Below, in pieces: positions 43,765 through 54,680 of a stretch of DNA of 64,000 nucleotides. Origin of the DNA: an uncultured Bacteroidota bacterium (GTDB taxonomy: Bacteria; Bacteroidota; Bacteroidia; Flavobacteriales; Flavobacteriaceae); assembly GCA_902535165.1 (NCBI GenBank), contig CACASE010000001.1, positions 1-64,000 of the forward strand, written 5' to 3'. The first letter of the stretch is position 1, and every line of letters starts with the position of its first letter. The notes under the pieces are model-generated. The model ran no database searches, was not told where the DNA came from, and saw only the letters and a list, made by a program, of their open reading frames with translations. The translations under genes were made by a program, and so were the position numbers.

Positions 43765-43797
43765 GCTTTAAGAATATGTGATGTAGCGGTATACTTG

Positions 43798-43871
43798 CTC
43801 CCCCTCTTGGACTCGAACCAAGGACCCTCTGATTAACAGTCAGATGCTCTAACCAACTGAGCTAAGGAGGA
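43798..43871 (-). tRNA. tRNA-Asn (anticodon GTT)
   Basis: A 74-base cloverleaf. Acceptor stem TCCTCCT pairs with AGGGGGA (one G-U), discriminator G, D-arm GCTCAGTTGGTTAGAGC, anticodon arm CTGACTGTTAATCAG with loop anticodon GTT, T-arm CTTGGTTCGAGTCCAAG. No CCA is encoded. Single tRNA, 58 bases downstream of rseP on the same strand, with its own terminator. Confidence 0.96.
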
Positions 43872-43929
43872 ATTTAGTGAAGGCAAATATATATTTAATT
43901 TTTGGGTAATCAAATAAGAGAAATGAGAA

Positions 43930-45246
43930 TTAGTTTATAGCTCTAGCTACATCCATTCCATTAGCATATACAAATAATCCAAGTAGTAAAATTAGACCTA
44001 TGTAAGTTGCATACTCCATAAACTTCTCATTTGGTTTTCTTCCACTAACCATTTCATACAATACAAACATAACATGCCCTCCATCTAAAGCAGGAATTGG
44101 TAATAAATTCATAAATGCTAAAATTATGGATAGTAAGGCAGTGGTTTCCCAAAATCTTTGCCAATCCCATGCTGCTGGAAAGATCCCTCCAATAGTACCA
44201 AATCCACCAAGTTGTGAAACTCCAGCCTTAGTTGCTATATATTGAAATTGGGCTACATAATCATACAATGTCCAATAACCATAATCAAAACCAACTTGAA
44301 TACTCTCAAAAAACCCGTAGTTTAATTTTGTAGGTTTTGACATTTGGTTCATAATATTAATACCGATGACTTTATCCTCAGAATCAAAAGGAATCGTTAC
44401 ATCAAATAAACTACCATTTCTTAGGATTTCAAGATCCATATAATCAGCATTTACAGACTTATTACTGTCAAAGTCGTCCATCTCGTAAATTTTGGATCCA
44501 TTAACTCTACTAATGATATCCCCTTTTGCCAATCCTGCATATGATGCAGGTAATCCAGAGACAACAGAATCTATAACTAAGTCTGGAACTGGAATAAATG
44601 ATAGCATTTGTCCAGATTCCATCATTCTTGTTCCAATATTCTCAGGAATATTTACAATTTTTCTCCCACCATCCTCAGAAATTACTTGAACTTCTGTGAG
44701 TCCTCTGGTAAATAACATTTTATTGATGTCAAATTGATCAACAATTTCTTTGCCATCAACTGTTAAAATTTTATCACCGTCACTAAATCCAACCTCTTTC
44801 ATTAATTCAGAAACCTTAAAACCAGAATTCAAATTTTCTTCAGTGTATACGGTCTTTCCCCAGACAAACATGATCATCATGTAAAGTAAAAAACCAACAA
44901 TAAAGTTAACAGTAACACCACCCAAAAGAATAATTAATCTTTGCCAAGCAGGTTTGGATCTGAATTCCCATTCTTTTGGCTCCGATGAGGTGTGATCAGT
45001 ATCAAAACTTTCATCTACAATTCCAGAAATTTTGACATATCCTCCAAGTGGAAGAGCTCCAATACCAAATTCTGTTTCACCAATTTTTTTCTTAAAAAAA
45101 GTAAATGGCCAATCAATAAAAAGGTAAAATTTCTCTACTCTACATCCAAATAACTTGGCTGGTATGTAATGACCAAATTCATGAAGAACTACAAGAATTG
45201 CTAAACTTAGTAATAATTGAAATGCTTTAATTAAAAATACTTCCAT
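43930..45246 (-). CDS. rseP: RIP metalloprotease RseP (S2P)
   Basis: A 438-residue membrane zinc protease. The active site HEFGH is at residues 22-26 in the first span, the second metal motif lies in LPIPALDGGHV near residue 390, and a PDZ region (residues about 210-270, DSVVSGLPASYAGLAKGD) sits between. It has four membrane spans and cuts anti-sigma factors or signal peptides within the membrane. Upstream is the divergent SCO gene; downstream the tRNA-Asn. Confidence 0.95.
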   Translation of the reverse strand: MEVFLIKAFQLLLSLAILVVLHEFGHYIPAKLFGCRVEKFYLFIDWPFTFFKKKIGETEFGIGALPLGGYVKISGIVDESFDTDHTSSEPKEWEFRSKPAWQRLIILLGGVTVNFIVGFLLYMMIMFVWGKTVYTEENLNSGFKVSELMKEVGFSDGDKILTVDGKEIVDQFDINKMLFTRGLTEVQVISEDGGRKIVNIPENIGTRMMESGQMLSFIPVPDLVIDSVVSGLPASYAGLAKGDIISRVNGSKIYEMDDFDSNKSVNADYMDLEILRNGSLFDVTIPFDSEDKVIGINIMNQMSKPTKLNYGFFESIQVGFDYGYWTLYDYVAQFQYIATKAGVSQLGGFGTIGGIFPAAWDWQRFWETTALLSIILAFMNLLPIPALDGGHVMFVLYEMVSGRKPNEKFMEYATYIGLILLLGLFVYANGMDVARAIN

Positions 45247-45346
45247 ATCTCAAAATTGGATGTCAAAAGTAAACTTTTTTGGTATTACAAAAAAACTTAA
45301 AAAAAATATTTTAAAAATTATAAATAAGTTAATTTTGCCAGTCCAT

Positions 45347-46027
45347 ATGAAAAATAGTTTTTTAAAGAGATACGGCCTCATAATTTTATTTTTTATTGTT
45401 TTTTCAGTTGTTGGAGTTTCATCATTTAACTACGTGCAAACCCCAACCAAAAAACTTCCAATATACAGCCCATCAATGGTGAGCGATGAGTTGGTCGAAG
45501 AGGATTTAAGATATGTAAAAAAATATCATAGGATTAGTGATTTTTCATTGTTTAATCAAAATGGTGAAAACGTATCTCATGATAATTATAAGAATAAAAT
45601 ATATGTTGCTGATTTTTTCTTTACTACATGCCCAGATATTTGTCCAATAATGACAGGTAATATGCTATACCTACAGGAAAACTTAAAAAATAATAACGAT
45701 ATTATGTTGGCCTCTTTTTCTGTAACACCTGACGTTGATACAGTTGAAGTTTTAAAATCTTATTCATTAGAAAAAGGAGTTGATGATTCAAAGTGGAATT
45801 TGATGACAGGTGAAAAGAAACAAATTTATGACTTGGCAAGAAAGTCATTTTTAGTAGCTAAAAAAATCCATAATGAGCAAAGTCATGGTATGATTCATAC
45901 TGAAAATTTTGTTTTAGTTGATAAAGAAAAAAGAATTAGAGGATATTACGATGGCACAAATATTGAAGAAATGGATAGGTTACTTGATGATATTAAAATA
46001 CTTTTAGATTCCTATGAAAGCTCTTAA
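45347..46027 (+). CDS. SCO family copper-binding thioredoxin-fold protein
   Basis: The start is placed at ATG 45347, giving about 226 residues that begin MKNSFLKRYGLIILFFIVFS with one membrane anchor; an in-frame ATG at 45260 would add a basic stretch before it. The SCO domain has FFFTTCPDICPIMTG with the metal-binding Cys pair, and the late HTENFVLVD carries the conserved His. SCO proteins deliver copper to cytochrome oxidase or act as thiol-disulfide proteins. The stop overlaps the P19/Tp34-like gene by 14 bases. Confidence 0.9.
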   Translation: MKNSFLKRYGLIILFFIVFSVVGVSSFNYVQTPTKKLPIYSPSMVSDELVEEDLRYVKKYHRISDFSLFNQNGENVSHDNYKNKIYVADFFFTTCPDICPIMTGNMLYLQENLKNNNDIMLASFSVTPDVDTVEVLKSYSLEKGVDDSKWNLMTGEKKQIYDLARKSFLVAKKIHNEQSHGMIHTENFVLVDKEKRIRGYYDGTNIEEMDRLLDDIKILLDSYESS

Positions 46028-46565
46028 AATCTTGTTTTTCTTTTACATATTATTTTTTTCATCATCTAATATTTTAAGTCAAGAATTAATAATTGGAGAG
46101 GAAAGAATTGAACCTGGTATTGTTTTAATTTTCGAAGGTGCTGTTAAAGATGTTGTAATTCCCAAATCCAATAATTTGAGTGTTGAAGAAACTAATGTAC
46201 ATATTGAAGCGAGAGTTAATTGGGATTCTTTAAATATCCCCGAGGGGACTCCGGCAGGTGGATTTGTACCATTCTTAAAAATAAGTTCTGTTATATTAAA
46301 TCAAAGTACTGGTCTAAAAACATTTGTTGATCTTACTCCTCATATCAATCTGATTGATAACTTTCATTATGCACGAAATATTGCCCTTCCTGGGAAGGTT
46401 GATGATTTATATACAGTTGAATTTAAAATCAATCCTCCACACGTCTATGATTTAGCTTTTCATAAAGATTGGGCTGAAAAATTTGGTAAAGACTTATTCA
46501 AAGGAAAATCCTATACTTATGAAGATGTTGACTTTGAGGAGATTGCAAAGGCTAACAGAGAATAA
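46014..46565 (+). CDS. P19/Tp34-like periplasmic iron/copper-binding protein
   Basis: A 183-residue exported protein (signal ends NILSQ). Two segments match the P19/Tp34 pattern: NVHIEARVNWDSLNIPEGTPAG followed by FVPFLKISSVILN, and HINLIDNFHYARNIALPG (metal His residues) with VEFKINPPHVYD. The family binds ferrous iron and copper in the periplasm and supplies iron uptake permeases. It is translationally coupled to the SCO gene, supporting a joint copper or iron role. Confidence 0.75.
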   Translation: MKALKILFFFYILFFSSSNILSQELIIGEERIEPGIVLIFEGAVKDVVIPKSNNLSVEETNVHIEARVNWDSLNIPEGTPAGGFVPFLKISSVILNQSTGLKTFVDLTPHINLIDNFHYARNIALPGKVDDLYTVEFKINPPHVYDLAFHKDWAEKFGKDLFKGKSYTYEDVDFEEIAKANRE

Positions 46566-46602
46566 AAATTTTTGCTAAATTTATTTAAATCAAAAAAATA
46601 TT

Positions 46603-47442
46603 ATGAAAAAGTTACTATTTATAGTTAGCCTATTATTAATTGGCTGCGAGACAAATCAAAACAGGGATAATGCAACATGGACATTTGATGCATCGACTGG
46701 AGACTATATTGAATGGCAAAGTGAAAATGATTTTGCAAATGAAATGACAAATGCTGCTTTTGTTCATTTATATAATGTTGAGTATGAAAAAGCAATGGTA
46801 TTTTTCGAAAAAGCATTGGAATATGACCCATCACTATTTGGACCACATGTAGTTTTAGCTGGATTTTCGGAAGATGGATCTGAGAAACAACAAATGCATA
46901 TATCTAAAGCCAAGGAATTGGTTGAAAATAAAAATAATACTTCGAAACTTTTTGTTTCACTTTTAGACTTAGATAAAGGAGGAAGTTGGCCACTTGTTAC
47001 ACAAGGTGCTCATGATGTTTGGAAATCAATGAGAGATATTGAGCCGAAAGGTAAACTTATTCATTACTATTATGCATTTACTATTCCTGGAATGGAAAAT
47101 AAAATTCAAGAAATGGAAACACTTTTAGCTGAGCTAAAAGATGGTACTGGTGATAGTGAATCTCTTGCTGTTAGCGGTGATCATTCATTCATGATAGCTC
47201 CAATAGTAAATACACTGGGCTATTTTTATTACAACATTGGAAATAAGGAAGAGGCAAAAAACCTATTTGAAGAGTATCTTAATCTTTATCCAGATGGATA
47301 TAATTCATATGATTCGATGGGTGAGTTTTATTACAATGAGGGTGATATGGAAAATGCTCTAAAATTTTATAACAAAGCAAAAGAAATGTACCCAGCTGCA
47401 ACTTCAGCAAATATGATGATTGAAGAAATTTCAAAATCTTAA
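46603..47442 (+). CDS. TPR-repeat lipoprotein
   Basis: A 279-residue lipoprotein (lipobox LLIGC, Cys15). TPR units are visible at about residues 48-78 (FVHLYNVEYEKAMVFFEKAL) and 198-265 (LGYFYYNIGNKEEAKNLF and YDSMGEFYYNEGDMENALKF). TPR proteins mediate protein contacts; partner unknown. Independent gene with a downstream terminator. Confidence 0.83.
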   Translation: MKKLLFIVSLLLIGCETNQNRDNATWTFDASTGDYIEWQSENDFANEMTNAAFVHLYNVEYEKAMVFFEKALEYDPSLFGPHVVLAGFSEDGSEKQQMHISKAKELVENKNNTSKLFVSLLDLDKGGSWPLVTQGAHDVWKSMRDIEPKGKLIHYYYAFTIPGMENKIQEMETLLAELKDGTGDSESLAVSGDHSFMIAPIVNTLGYFYYNIGNKEEAKNLFEEYLNLYPDGYNSYDSMGEFYYNEGDMENALKFYNKAKEMYPAATSANMMIEEISKS

Positions 47443-47448
47443 ATTATA

Positions 47449-47485
47449 TTAAGGGTAAGATCTAATTAAGATTTTGCCCTTAATT
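47449..47485. terminator. bidirectional hairpin terminator
   Basis: TTAAGGGTAAGATCT... pairs with ...AAGATTTTGCCCTTAA over about 14 positions with two mismatched or wobble pairs, followed by T-rich sequence on the plus side. It lies between the convergent TPR and RidA genes and overlaps the RidA stop. Confidence 0.7.
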
Positions 47486-48019
47486 ATTTTCCACTTCTAA
47501 AATTAAATCAATTTCTACGGCAATATTCATTGGTAATGAATTCATTCCTAATGCTACTCTTGTATGTTTTCCTCTATCACCAAAAACTTCAACTAATAAA
47601 TCAGAACATCCATTTATAACTTTTGGTTGATCTGTAAAATTAGATGCTGAATTAACCATACCATTAACTCTAACGATTTGTTTCACATTTCTAAGATCAC
47701 CAATTGCAGATTTAATTGTAGAAATTAAATTTATGCCTGTAGCTCTAGCTGCTTCATATCCCTGATCAATAGTCAAATCATATCCCAACTTTCCTTTAAT
47801 GTATTCACCATCATTTTTTAGTGGTCCTTTACCCGAGATAAATAAAAGATTTCCCGATTGAACGGTATTTACATAATTTGCAACAGGGTCAGATGGAATC
47901 ATTAATTCAATTCCTAACTCCTTCAACTTGGATTCAGGATCAAAATTGGAATCTTGATCTTTCTTTTCTGGAACACATGCAACAATTAATACTAATAGTA
48001 AATAAACTGTTTTCTTCAC
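47480..48019 (-). CDS. RidA/YjgF family lipoprotein
   Basis: A 179-residue protein. Lipobox LLVLIVAC (Cys15) precedes a RidA domain: YVNTVQSGNLLFISGKGPLK, ATGINLISTIKSAIGDLRNV, RVNGMVNSASNFTDQPKV and RVALGMNSLPMNIAVEID. Classical RidA deaminates reactive enamines in the cytoplasm; the conserved Arg of the active site appears as the R in TRVALG. A surface or periplasmic RidA is unusual in position, though such forms exist in Bacteroidota. Single gene. Confidence 0.87.
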   Translation of the reverse strand: MKKTVYLLLVLIVACVPEKKDQDSNFDPESKLKELGIELMIPSDPVANYVNTVQSGNLLFISGKGPLKNDGEYIKGKLGYDLTIDQGYEAARATGINLISTIKSAIGDLRNVKQIVRVNGMVNSASNFTDQPKVINGCSDLLVEVFGDRGKHTRVALGMNSLPMNIAVEIDLILEVENN

Positions 48020-48045
48020 TTATATATAATAATTTAAATTTAAAA

Positions 48046-48894
48046 TTATCCAAGATATACATCAAGGCTCATCATAACAACAAATCCAGCAATTAAACCC
48101 ATTGTTGCTAAGTCTGTATTTCCTCCTCTTTGACTTTCAGGAATTACTTCCTCTACAACAATAAAAATCATTGCACCAGCAGCAAATGATAATGCATATG
48201 GTAGTATTGGCCAAACAAGAATTACTAATGCAGCACCAATGACTGCAAAAATTGGTTCCACTATAGCTGATAACTGCCCCCATATCCATGATTTGGTTCT
48301 ACTAAAACCTGCTCTTCTCACAGGCATAGATACGGCAAAGCCCTCAGGAAAATTTTGAATTCCTATACCAATTCCTAATGCGACGGCAGCTCCCAGAGTA
48401 TATACATTTGCAAATTCAGGAATAACTAAAGCACCAAAAGCAACTCCAACTGCTAGACCTTCTGGAATATTATGAATAGCAATAGCTAATACAAGTAAGG
48501 AAGTTTTTTTTAGATCAGTCTTAGGTCCTTCTGCTTCTTTCATTTTTCCAAAAATATGTAAGTGTGGAATTGCCTTATCTAATATGAACATGAAAAGTGC
48601 CCCAATAAAAAAGCCAATTGCTGGAGGTAAAAATGATGGCATAGTTGACTGTCCCAACTCATTTTGAACCTCAACTGCATCAATAGCTGGTGCTATTAAT
48701 GACCAAAAACTAGCAGCAATCATTACACCACCTGTAAATCCTAAAGCCATATCAAGAACTTTTCTATTTGAGCCCTTGAATAAAAAAACAAGAGCAGCTC
48801 CAATAGCTGTCATTATCCATGTAAATAGACCAGCATAAAGTGCTTGTAATATTGGACTGGTTTGAGATTGAAAAAATTCTAATATAGAAGTCAT
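48046..48894 (-). CDS. ZIP family metal transporter
   Basis: A 282-residue membrane protein with eight predicted spans. Metal sites are HNIPEGLAVGVAFG in span 4 and IQNFPEGFAVSMP in span 5, the standard ZIP pair, with Asn replacing His in the second. Imports zinc or related divalent metal ions to the cytoplasm. The loop between spans 3 and 4 carries a single HLHIFGK, a short metal-binding loop. Single gene. Confidence 0.9.
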   Translation of the reverse strand: MTSILEFFQSQTSPILQALYAGLFTWIMTAIGAALVFLFKGSNRKVLDMALGFTGGVMIAASFWSLIAPAIDAVEVQNELGQSTMPSFLPPAIGFFIGALFMFILDKAIPHLHIFGKMKEAEGPKTDLKKTSLLVLAIAIHNIPEGLAVGVAFGALVIPEFANVYTLGAAVALGIGIGIQNFPEGFAVSMPVRRAGFSRTKSWIWGQLSAIVEPIFAVIGAALVILVWPILPYALSFAAGAMIFIVVEEVIPESQRGGNTDLATMGLIAGFVVMMSLDVYLG

Positions 48895-48947
48895 TATTTA
48901 GTTAATTAAAACGACCTGTTTTAAAGTTCACACATCAAAGATATGAA

Positions 48948-49922
<975 letters not shown>

Positions 49923-50028
49923 TATATAAATGCTAAAATACATTATATAAATATTAAAAGGTAAATTAGAGGTTTAGAAACTTTAGAAAGTTATATAGTT
50001 TTATAGTTTCTTTTAGATATTTGTAATT

Positions 50029-51756
50029 ATGTACAGAACTAATAATTGTGGAGAGCTTAAAATTTCTGATGTCGGAAAAACTGTAACTCTTGCAGGTTGG
50101 GTTCAAAAAATAAGGAATAAAGGTTTTTTAATTTGGATTGATCTCAGAGACAGGTATGGCATAACTCAGCTTATCATAAATTCAGAGAAAAGTTCAAAAA
50201 AAGTTATTGATTCTGTAAAAGATATTGGAAGAGAGTTTGTAATTCAAGTTGAAGGAGAAGTAATTAAAAGAGAAGCAATAAATAAGAATATCCCAACTGG
50301 TGAGATTGAGATATTAGTTGCCGAAATAAATATTTTAAATTCATCCAATGTACCCCCATTTACAATTGAAAATGAAACTGATGGAGGTGAGGAATTAAGA
50401 ATGAAGTATAGGTATCTAGACCTTAGAAGACCAGCTTTAAAAGACAACATTATTTTTAGGAATGAATTAACTTTTCAAGTGCGTAAGTACTTAAAAGAGG
50501 AGGGATTTATTGATATTGAAACTCCCTATTTAATCAAATCAACACCTGAAGGAGCAAGAGATTTTGTAGTTCCCTCAAGAATAAATCCTGGAGAATTTTA
50601 TGCACTTCCACAATCACCTCAAACATTTAAACAGTTACTTATGGTATCTGGATTTGATAAATATGTTCAAATTGTAAAATGTTTTAGGGATGAGGATCTT
50701 AGAGCTGATAGGCAACCAGAATTTACTCAAATTGATTGTGAAATGTCATTTGTCAATCAAGAAGATATCCTAAATACTTTTGAAGGATTAGTCAAAAATT
50801 TATTTAAAGTTTGTATCGGAGCATCTTTGGAAAAATTTGATCGTATATCCTACGCTGATGCAATGGAACTTTATGGGTCTGACAAGCCAGATACACGATT
50901 TGGAATGAAGTTTTTAAACCTTTCAGAAAAAGCTAAGGGAAGTGGTTTTAAAATTTTTGATTCAAGTGAATCTATTTATGCATTTACTATTGAAAATGGT
51001 GAATCTTTTTCAAGAAAAGATATTGATTATTATACAGACTGGGTTAAAAGACCTCAAATTGGTGCTCTTGGTTTGATTTGGATAAAGCACAATCAAGATG
51101 GGTCAGTAAAATCTTCAGTTGATAAATTCTTTAATGAAGAACAATTAAAATCAATGACAAGCTCGAAAGCTGGAGATCTAACATTTATAATTTCTGGCGA
51201 TAAGAAAAAGACACTTACTCAACTTGGGAGTTTAAGAATACATGTTGGTGAAAAACTAGGGCTTAGAGATAAAAATAAATTTAATGCATTATGGGTTACT
51301 GACTTTCCTATGTTCGAATGGGATGAAGAAGCTAAAAGATATCATGCAATGCACCATCCATTTACATCACCAGTTGAAAATAAAATTGGGGAGGATCCAG
51401 GATCAACTCTAGCTAATGCTTATGACCTTGTTATAAATGGAAATGAAATTGGTGGTGGATCAATAAGAATTCATAATCAAAAACTACAAGAGGAAGTTTT
51501 CTCTATTTTAGGGTTTTCTAAAAAAGAGGCGTTTGATCAATTTGGTTTTTTACTAGAAGCTTTTACTTATGGTGCACCTCCGCATGGCGGTATTGCATTT
51601 GGGTTAGACAGATTAGCTGCAGTGATGAAAGGTGAAGAATCAATCAGAGACTATATAGCATTTCCAAAAAACAATAGTGGACGAGATGTTATGATTGACA
51701 GTCCATCAATTATTGATAAAGACCAATTGGATGATTTAAATATTAAAATCAAATAA
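50029..51756 (+). CDS. aspS: aspartyl-tRNA synthetase
   Basis: A 575-residue class II synthetase. N-terminal OB-fold anticodon domain ([20 protein letters not shown]), class II motif 2 [18 protein letters not shown], the [11 protein letters not shown] flipping loop, a GAD insertion domain (residues about 285-420), and motif 3 [13 protein letters not shown] near the end. Charges tRNA-Asp (and, if no AsnS is used, may be non-discriminating). Followed by one base and a small membrane gene. Confidence 0.97.
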   Translation: MYRTNNCGELKISDVGKTVTLAGWVQKIRNKGFLIWIDLRDRYGITQLIINSEKSSKKVIDSVKDIGREFVIQVEGEVIKREAINKNIPTGEIEILVAEINILNSSNVPPFTIENETDGGEELRMKYRYLDLRRPALKDNIIFRNELTFQVRKYLKEEGFIDIETPYLIKSTPEGARDFVVPSRINPGEFYALPQSPQTFKQLLMVSGFDKYVQIVKCFRDEDLRADRQPEFTQIDCEMSFVNQEDILNTFEGLVKNLFKVCIGASLEKFDRISYADAMELYGSDKPDTRFGMKFLNLSEKAKGSGFKIFDSSESIYAFTIENGESFSRKDIDYYTDWVKRPQIGALGLIWIKHNQDGSVKSSVDKFFNEEQLKSMTSSKAGDLTFIISGDKKKTLTQLGSLRIHVGEKLGLRDKNKFNALWVTDFPMFEWDEEAKRYHAMHHPFTSPVENKIGEDPGSTLANAYDLVINGNEIGGGSIRIHNQKLQEEVFSILGFSKKEAFDQFGFLLEAFTYGAPPHGGIAFGLDRLAAVMKGEESIRDYIAFPKNNSGRDVMIDSPSIIDKDQLDDLNIKIK

Positions 51757-51757
51757 T

Positions 51758-51964
51758 TTGTTTCTACGAATTTTACTATACATTATTTTTATTCTGGATT
51801 TGGCTCTACTGTTTTTTGGATTGTATAAAAAAAATACAGATATCGAACTTGGAGAAAAATTAATTGGAAGTAGTGTTCTTGCTTTCTGTTTTATTTTCTT
51901 ACCTATCTTTCTTTATTACCGCTACAGCAAAAGGAATTTGGAGGATTATATTTATAAAGACTAA
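51758..51964 (+). CDS. small two-span membrane protein, 68 aa
   Basis: A TTG start one base after the aspS stop begins a 68-residue protein with two membrane spans (LLYIIFILDLALLFFGLY and SSVLAFCFIFLPIFLYYRY) and a charged tail. Such genes follow aspS in relatives. Function unknown. It overlaps the convergent tadA by four bases. Confidence 0.65.
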   Translation: MFLRILLYIIFILDLALLFFGLYKKNTDIELGEKLIGSSVLAFCFIFLPIFLYYRYSKRNLEDYIYKD

Positions 51965-52416
51965 GTTTTCTTCAGTTTCCTTTTTTTAATAAAAAAGGCA
52001 TCAATTAGTAATTTACACTCATTAGATAAAACTCCATAAGAAACTTTTGTTTTAGGATGTAATGTTGTATTTAATTTTCTGTATCCTCTGTGAGGATCAC
52101 TAGCTCCAAAAACAAGTCTTGATAATTGTGCCCAATACATAGCACCAGCACACATTTGGCACGGCTCCAATGTAACATATAATGTACAATCATTTAAATA
52201 TTTCCCACCTAAATAATTAGCTGCAGATGTTATAGCTTGCATTTCAGCATGAGCAGTTACATCATTTAGCATTTCTGTTAAATTATGAGCTCTAGCAATA
52301 ATTTTATCATTTGAAACAATTACAGCACCAACAGGAACTTCATCTTTTTCAAAAGCCGTTTTGGCTTCAGCAAGGGCTTTAGACATATAAAAAATATCTT
52401 TTTCCTTCAGGTTCAT
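51961..52416 (-). CDS. tadA: tRNA-specific adenosine deaminase
   Basis: A 151-residue cytidine-deaminase fold enzyme. The zinc and catalytic residues are HAE (His56, Glu58) and PCQMC (Cys86, Cys89). VPVGAVIV at the start and FGASDPHRGYRKLNTTLHP late in the protein are characteristic of TadA, which makes inosine at the wobble position of tRNA-Arg. Its ATG overlaps the dGTPase stop by one base. Confidence 0.94.
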   Translation of the reverse strand: MNLKEKDIFYMSKALAEAKTAFEKDEVPVGAVIVSNDKIIARAHNLTEMLNDVTAHAEMQAITSAANYLGGKYLNDCTLYVTLEPCQMCAGAMYWAQLSRLVFGASDPHRGYRKLNTTLHPKTKVSYGVLSNECKLLIDAFFIKKRKLKKT

Positions 52417-53735
52417 TAACTTAATTTTTTATACCATTCAAGTGCTAATCCGTCGGTTAAACTAGCAATAAAACAACTAACATCTAACAGACTTGAATAT
52501 AAATCTGTATCTCGGTTTAAATATTCCTTTGGAATACATTCCAAAGCTAATTCATCAAATGCACTTACTTTATCATTTCTCCAATTTATAACTGAATTTG
52601 TGAATGTCTTCAAAAGGAAATTTAAAACCTTATATCCTGTGAGTTCTTTTTCAATCACCTCTTTAGACTTATAGACTTTTTCAATACTAATCTCAATTAT
52701 TCCATCCATTTGTGCTTTAAATTTACTTATGGACATTAGAGATTTATCGAGAGTACCGTCCAATATTTTTTCTTCATTTTCAATAAATATTTTTACTGCT
52801 TCATTAATTAATGTGTTAATTGCTAATGCTCTCAAGTATGCAATTCTTTGAGACTTCAATCCCATTTTTGAATATTTTTCTTTATCAATGGTATCCTTAA
52901 CAAGCTTAACTAAATATTCAAGAGCAAATTCTTCAGGAATCCAATCCAGATTTATTCCATCCTCAAAATCAATTAATGTGTAACAAATATCATCAGCCGC
53001 TTCAACTAAAAAAGCTAAAGGATGTCTATTGTAATTTGAGTCACCAATTTTTAAATTTAGTTCCTCAGCAACTTCATTAAAAAAGATATGTTGGTTAGAA
53101 AAGAAACCATATTTTTTATCCTTAATTTTCTTTGTTGGCTTGTATGGAAGTGAGGCTTTTGGGTATTTTGTAAATGCTCCTAAAGTTGCATAGCTTAATC
53201 TCAAACCTCCTGGTGATCCAATTTTACTTTCTGTTAATATTTTAAATCCATTGGCATTTCCCTCAAAATTACACAGGTCATGATACTGAACTTTTGTTAA
53301 CTCGCTTTTATATTTTTCTCCTTCACCAATTTTAAAAAAATCTCCAATTGCTGACTCTCCACTGTGACCAAATGGTGGATTCCCAATATCGTGAGCTAAA
53401 CAAGCAGCAGCTACAATACTCCCAAAATCATTAGTTTGAAATCCATGAATTTGATTTAAATATGGATACTTTTCTAAAATGTGTTTTCCAACTGTACGCC
53501 CTAAACTTCTACCAACGACAGATACTTCTAAACTGTGTGTTAATCTTGTATGGACGAAACTTGTTTTTGAAAATGGCACAACTTGTGTTTTGTCTTGAAG
53601 TGTTCTAAAAAATGATGAGAAAACAATTCTATCATAGTCAACATCAAATCCAACTCTCGTTTCATCTTGCTCTGACCTAAGTCTTTTTAAACTATCTCCA
53701 TGTCTTTTTAATGATAAAAGGTTTTCCCATTTCAT
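52416..53735 (-). CDS. dgt: deoxyguanosinetriphosphate triphosphohydrolase-like protein
   Basis: A 439-residue HD-domain enzyme. The N-terminal HTRLTHSLEVS and AACLAHDIGNPPFGHSGE segments carry the metal-binding His and HD pair, with EAADDICYTLIDFEDG holding a further Asp. Length and layout match the dNTPase family that hydrolyses dNTPs to deoxynucleosides and triphosphate. Operon with tadA, possibly also with the upstream secreted gene 51 bases away. Confidence 0.9.
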   Translation of the reverse strand: MKWENLLSLKRHGDSLKRLRSEQDETRVGFDVDYDRIVFSSFFRTLQDKTQVVPFSKTSFVHTRLTHSLEVSVVGRSLGRTVGKHILEKYPYLNQIHGFQTNDFGSIVAAACLAHDIGNPPFGHSGESAIGDFFKIGEGEKYKSELTKVQYHDLCNFEGNANGFKILTESKIGSPGGLRLSYATLGAFTKYPKASLPYKPTKKIKDKKYGFFSNQHIFFNEVAEELNLKIGDSNYNRHPLAFLVEAADDICYTLIDFEDGINLDWIPEEFALEYLVKLVKDTIDKEKYSKMGLKSQRIAYLRALAINTLINEAVKIFIENEEKILDGTLDKSLMSISKFKAQMDGIIEISIEKVYKSKEVIEKELTGYKVLNFLLKTFTNSVINWRNDKVSAFDELALECIPKEYLNRDTDLYSSLLDVSCFIASLTDGLALEWYKKLS

Positions 53736-53786
53736 TAGTGCAATTTAAATATTTTTGAGAATTGGAAAGATGAAAAAATAAATGTT

Positions 53787-54626
53787 TTATAATTTAAATT
53801 TCATCAACCTTGCAGCTGAGCTACTTTTTTCATCTTCAGAGGTTATCCAGAATGTTGTTGGATCAATAATTTTTATAGCCTCAACCTGCGTTTTCCCAAT
53901 TGGGATTTCATACATATCAATTTTTTGATTTTTATTGTTTAAACTAAAATCAGTAATTATTAAAACGTAATATTCATCAAACTTGATAGTTGATGTCAGA
54001 GCTAATGTATTTGTTGCTTTATCGTAATCACCACCAGTGACTATTGAATCAGTATTTAAACTACCAATTTTTTTTGCCTGATAATTTCCTGCATTTTTTG
54101 GAAGAGAGTAGATTTCAGTAATTTTTTTTCGTTTATTTTTTGTGAATATTAATAGTTTGTCCTCAAAAGAGATTAAAGCTTCAGCATCATACTCTGATCT
54201 TCTATAAATTCTCTTAAATTTTTTTTGTTCTGGATATGAAAAATTAATTACTTCTGCAATTTCATTTGATGACTTTTGAATTGGGATTTTAATAATTGAT
54301 AGATTTTTTCTAGTATCATAATTATTCCCAAAGTCAGCAATGTAGATATGATTTTTATCAGCTGCTAAACTCTCCCAATCGTTATTTTTACAACAATCTA
54401 ATTTTCTTTCATTTAGAATATTTCCTTTTTTATCCAAATAAAATAATACAGGTTTATTTCCAGAATCATTAATAGTTATTAGTGTATTATTGACCATTTC
54501 CAACCCTGAGGTTTCATCCAATTTTTCTGAAAGAGCAATGTCTGTAACAACTTCTTGAGTAAATAATTTATTAAGTGCTATAAAACATACTAATACATAT
54601 AAATATTTTGTCTTAATTCTTAACAT
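53787..54626 (-). CDS. secreted beta-propeller-like protein
   Basis: About 279 residues from the ATG at 54626 (MLRIKTKYLYVLVCFIAL signal); an upstream in-frame ATG at 54689 adds a non-signal stretch and overlaps the divergent porin start. The mature protein resembles SdiA-regulated or esterase-like propellers: LDETSGLEMVNNTLITINDSGN, NHIYIADFGNNYDTRKN, YDAEALISFEDKLLIFTKN, and VEAIKIIDPTTFWITSEDE. No catalytic residues identifiable. Divergent from the porin gene. Confidence 0.72.
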   Translation of the reverse strand: MLRIKTKYLYVLVCFIALNKLFTQEVVTDIALSEKLDETSGLEMVNNTLITINDSGNKPVLFYLDKKGNILNERKLDCCKNNDWESLAADKNHIYIADFGNNYDTRKNLSIIKIPIQKSSNEIAEVINFSYPEQKKFKRIYRRSEYDAEALISFEDKLLIFTKNKRKKITEIYSLPKNAGNYQAKKIGSLNTDSIVTGGDYDKATNTLALTSTIKFDEYYVLIITDFSLNNKNQKIDMYEIPIGKTQVEAIKIIDPTTFWITSEDEKSSSAARLMKFKL

Positions 54627-54680
54627 TGAGTTAACATTACTATTATAAAGAAAGCAGAAATTTGTATCAACATAATATAA

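Noticed and set aside
45260..45346. Upstream start for the SCO gene
   Set aside because: It adds 29 Lys/Ile-rich residues before a standard membrane anchor and begins only 13 bases from the divergent rseP start; the ATG at 45347 fits the family better.
48895..48947. Small gene or RNA between the ZIP and prenyl synthase genes
   Set aside because: Only 53 bases, with no frame, hairpin or promoter pattern.
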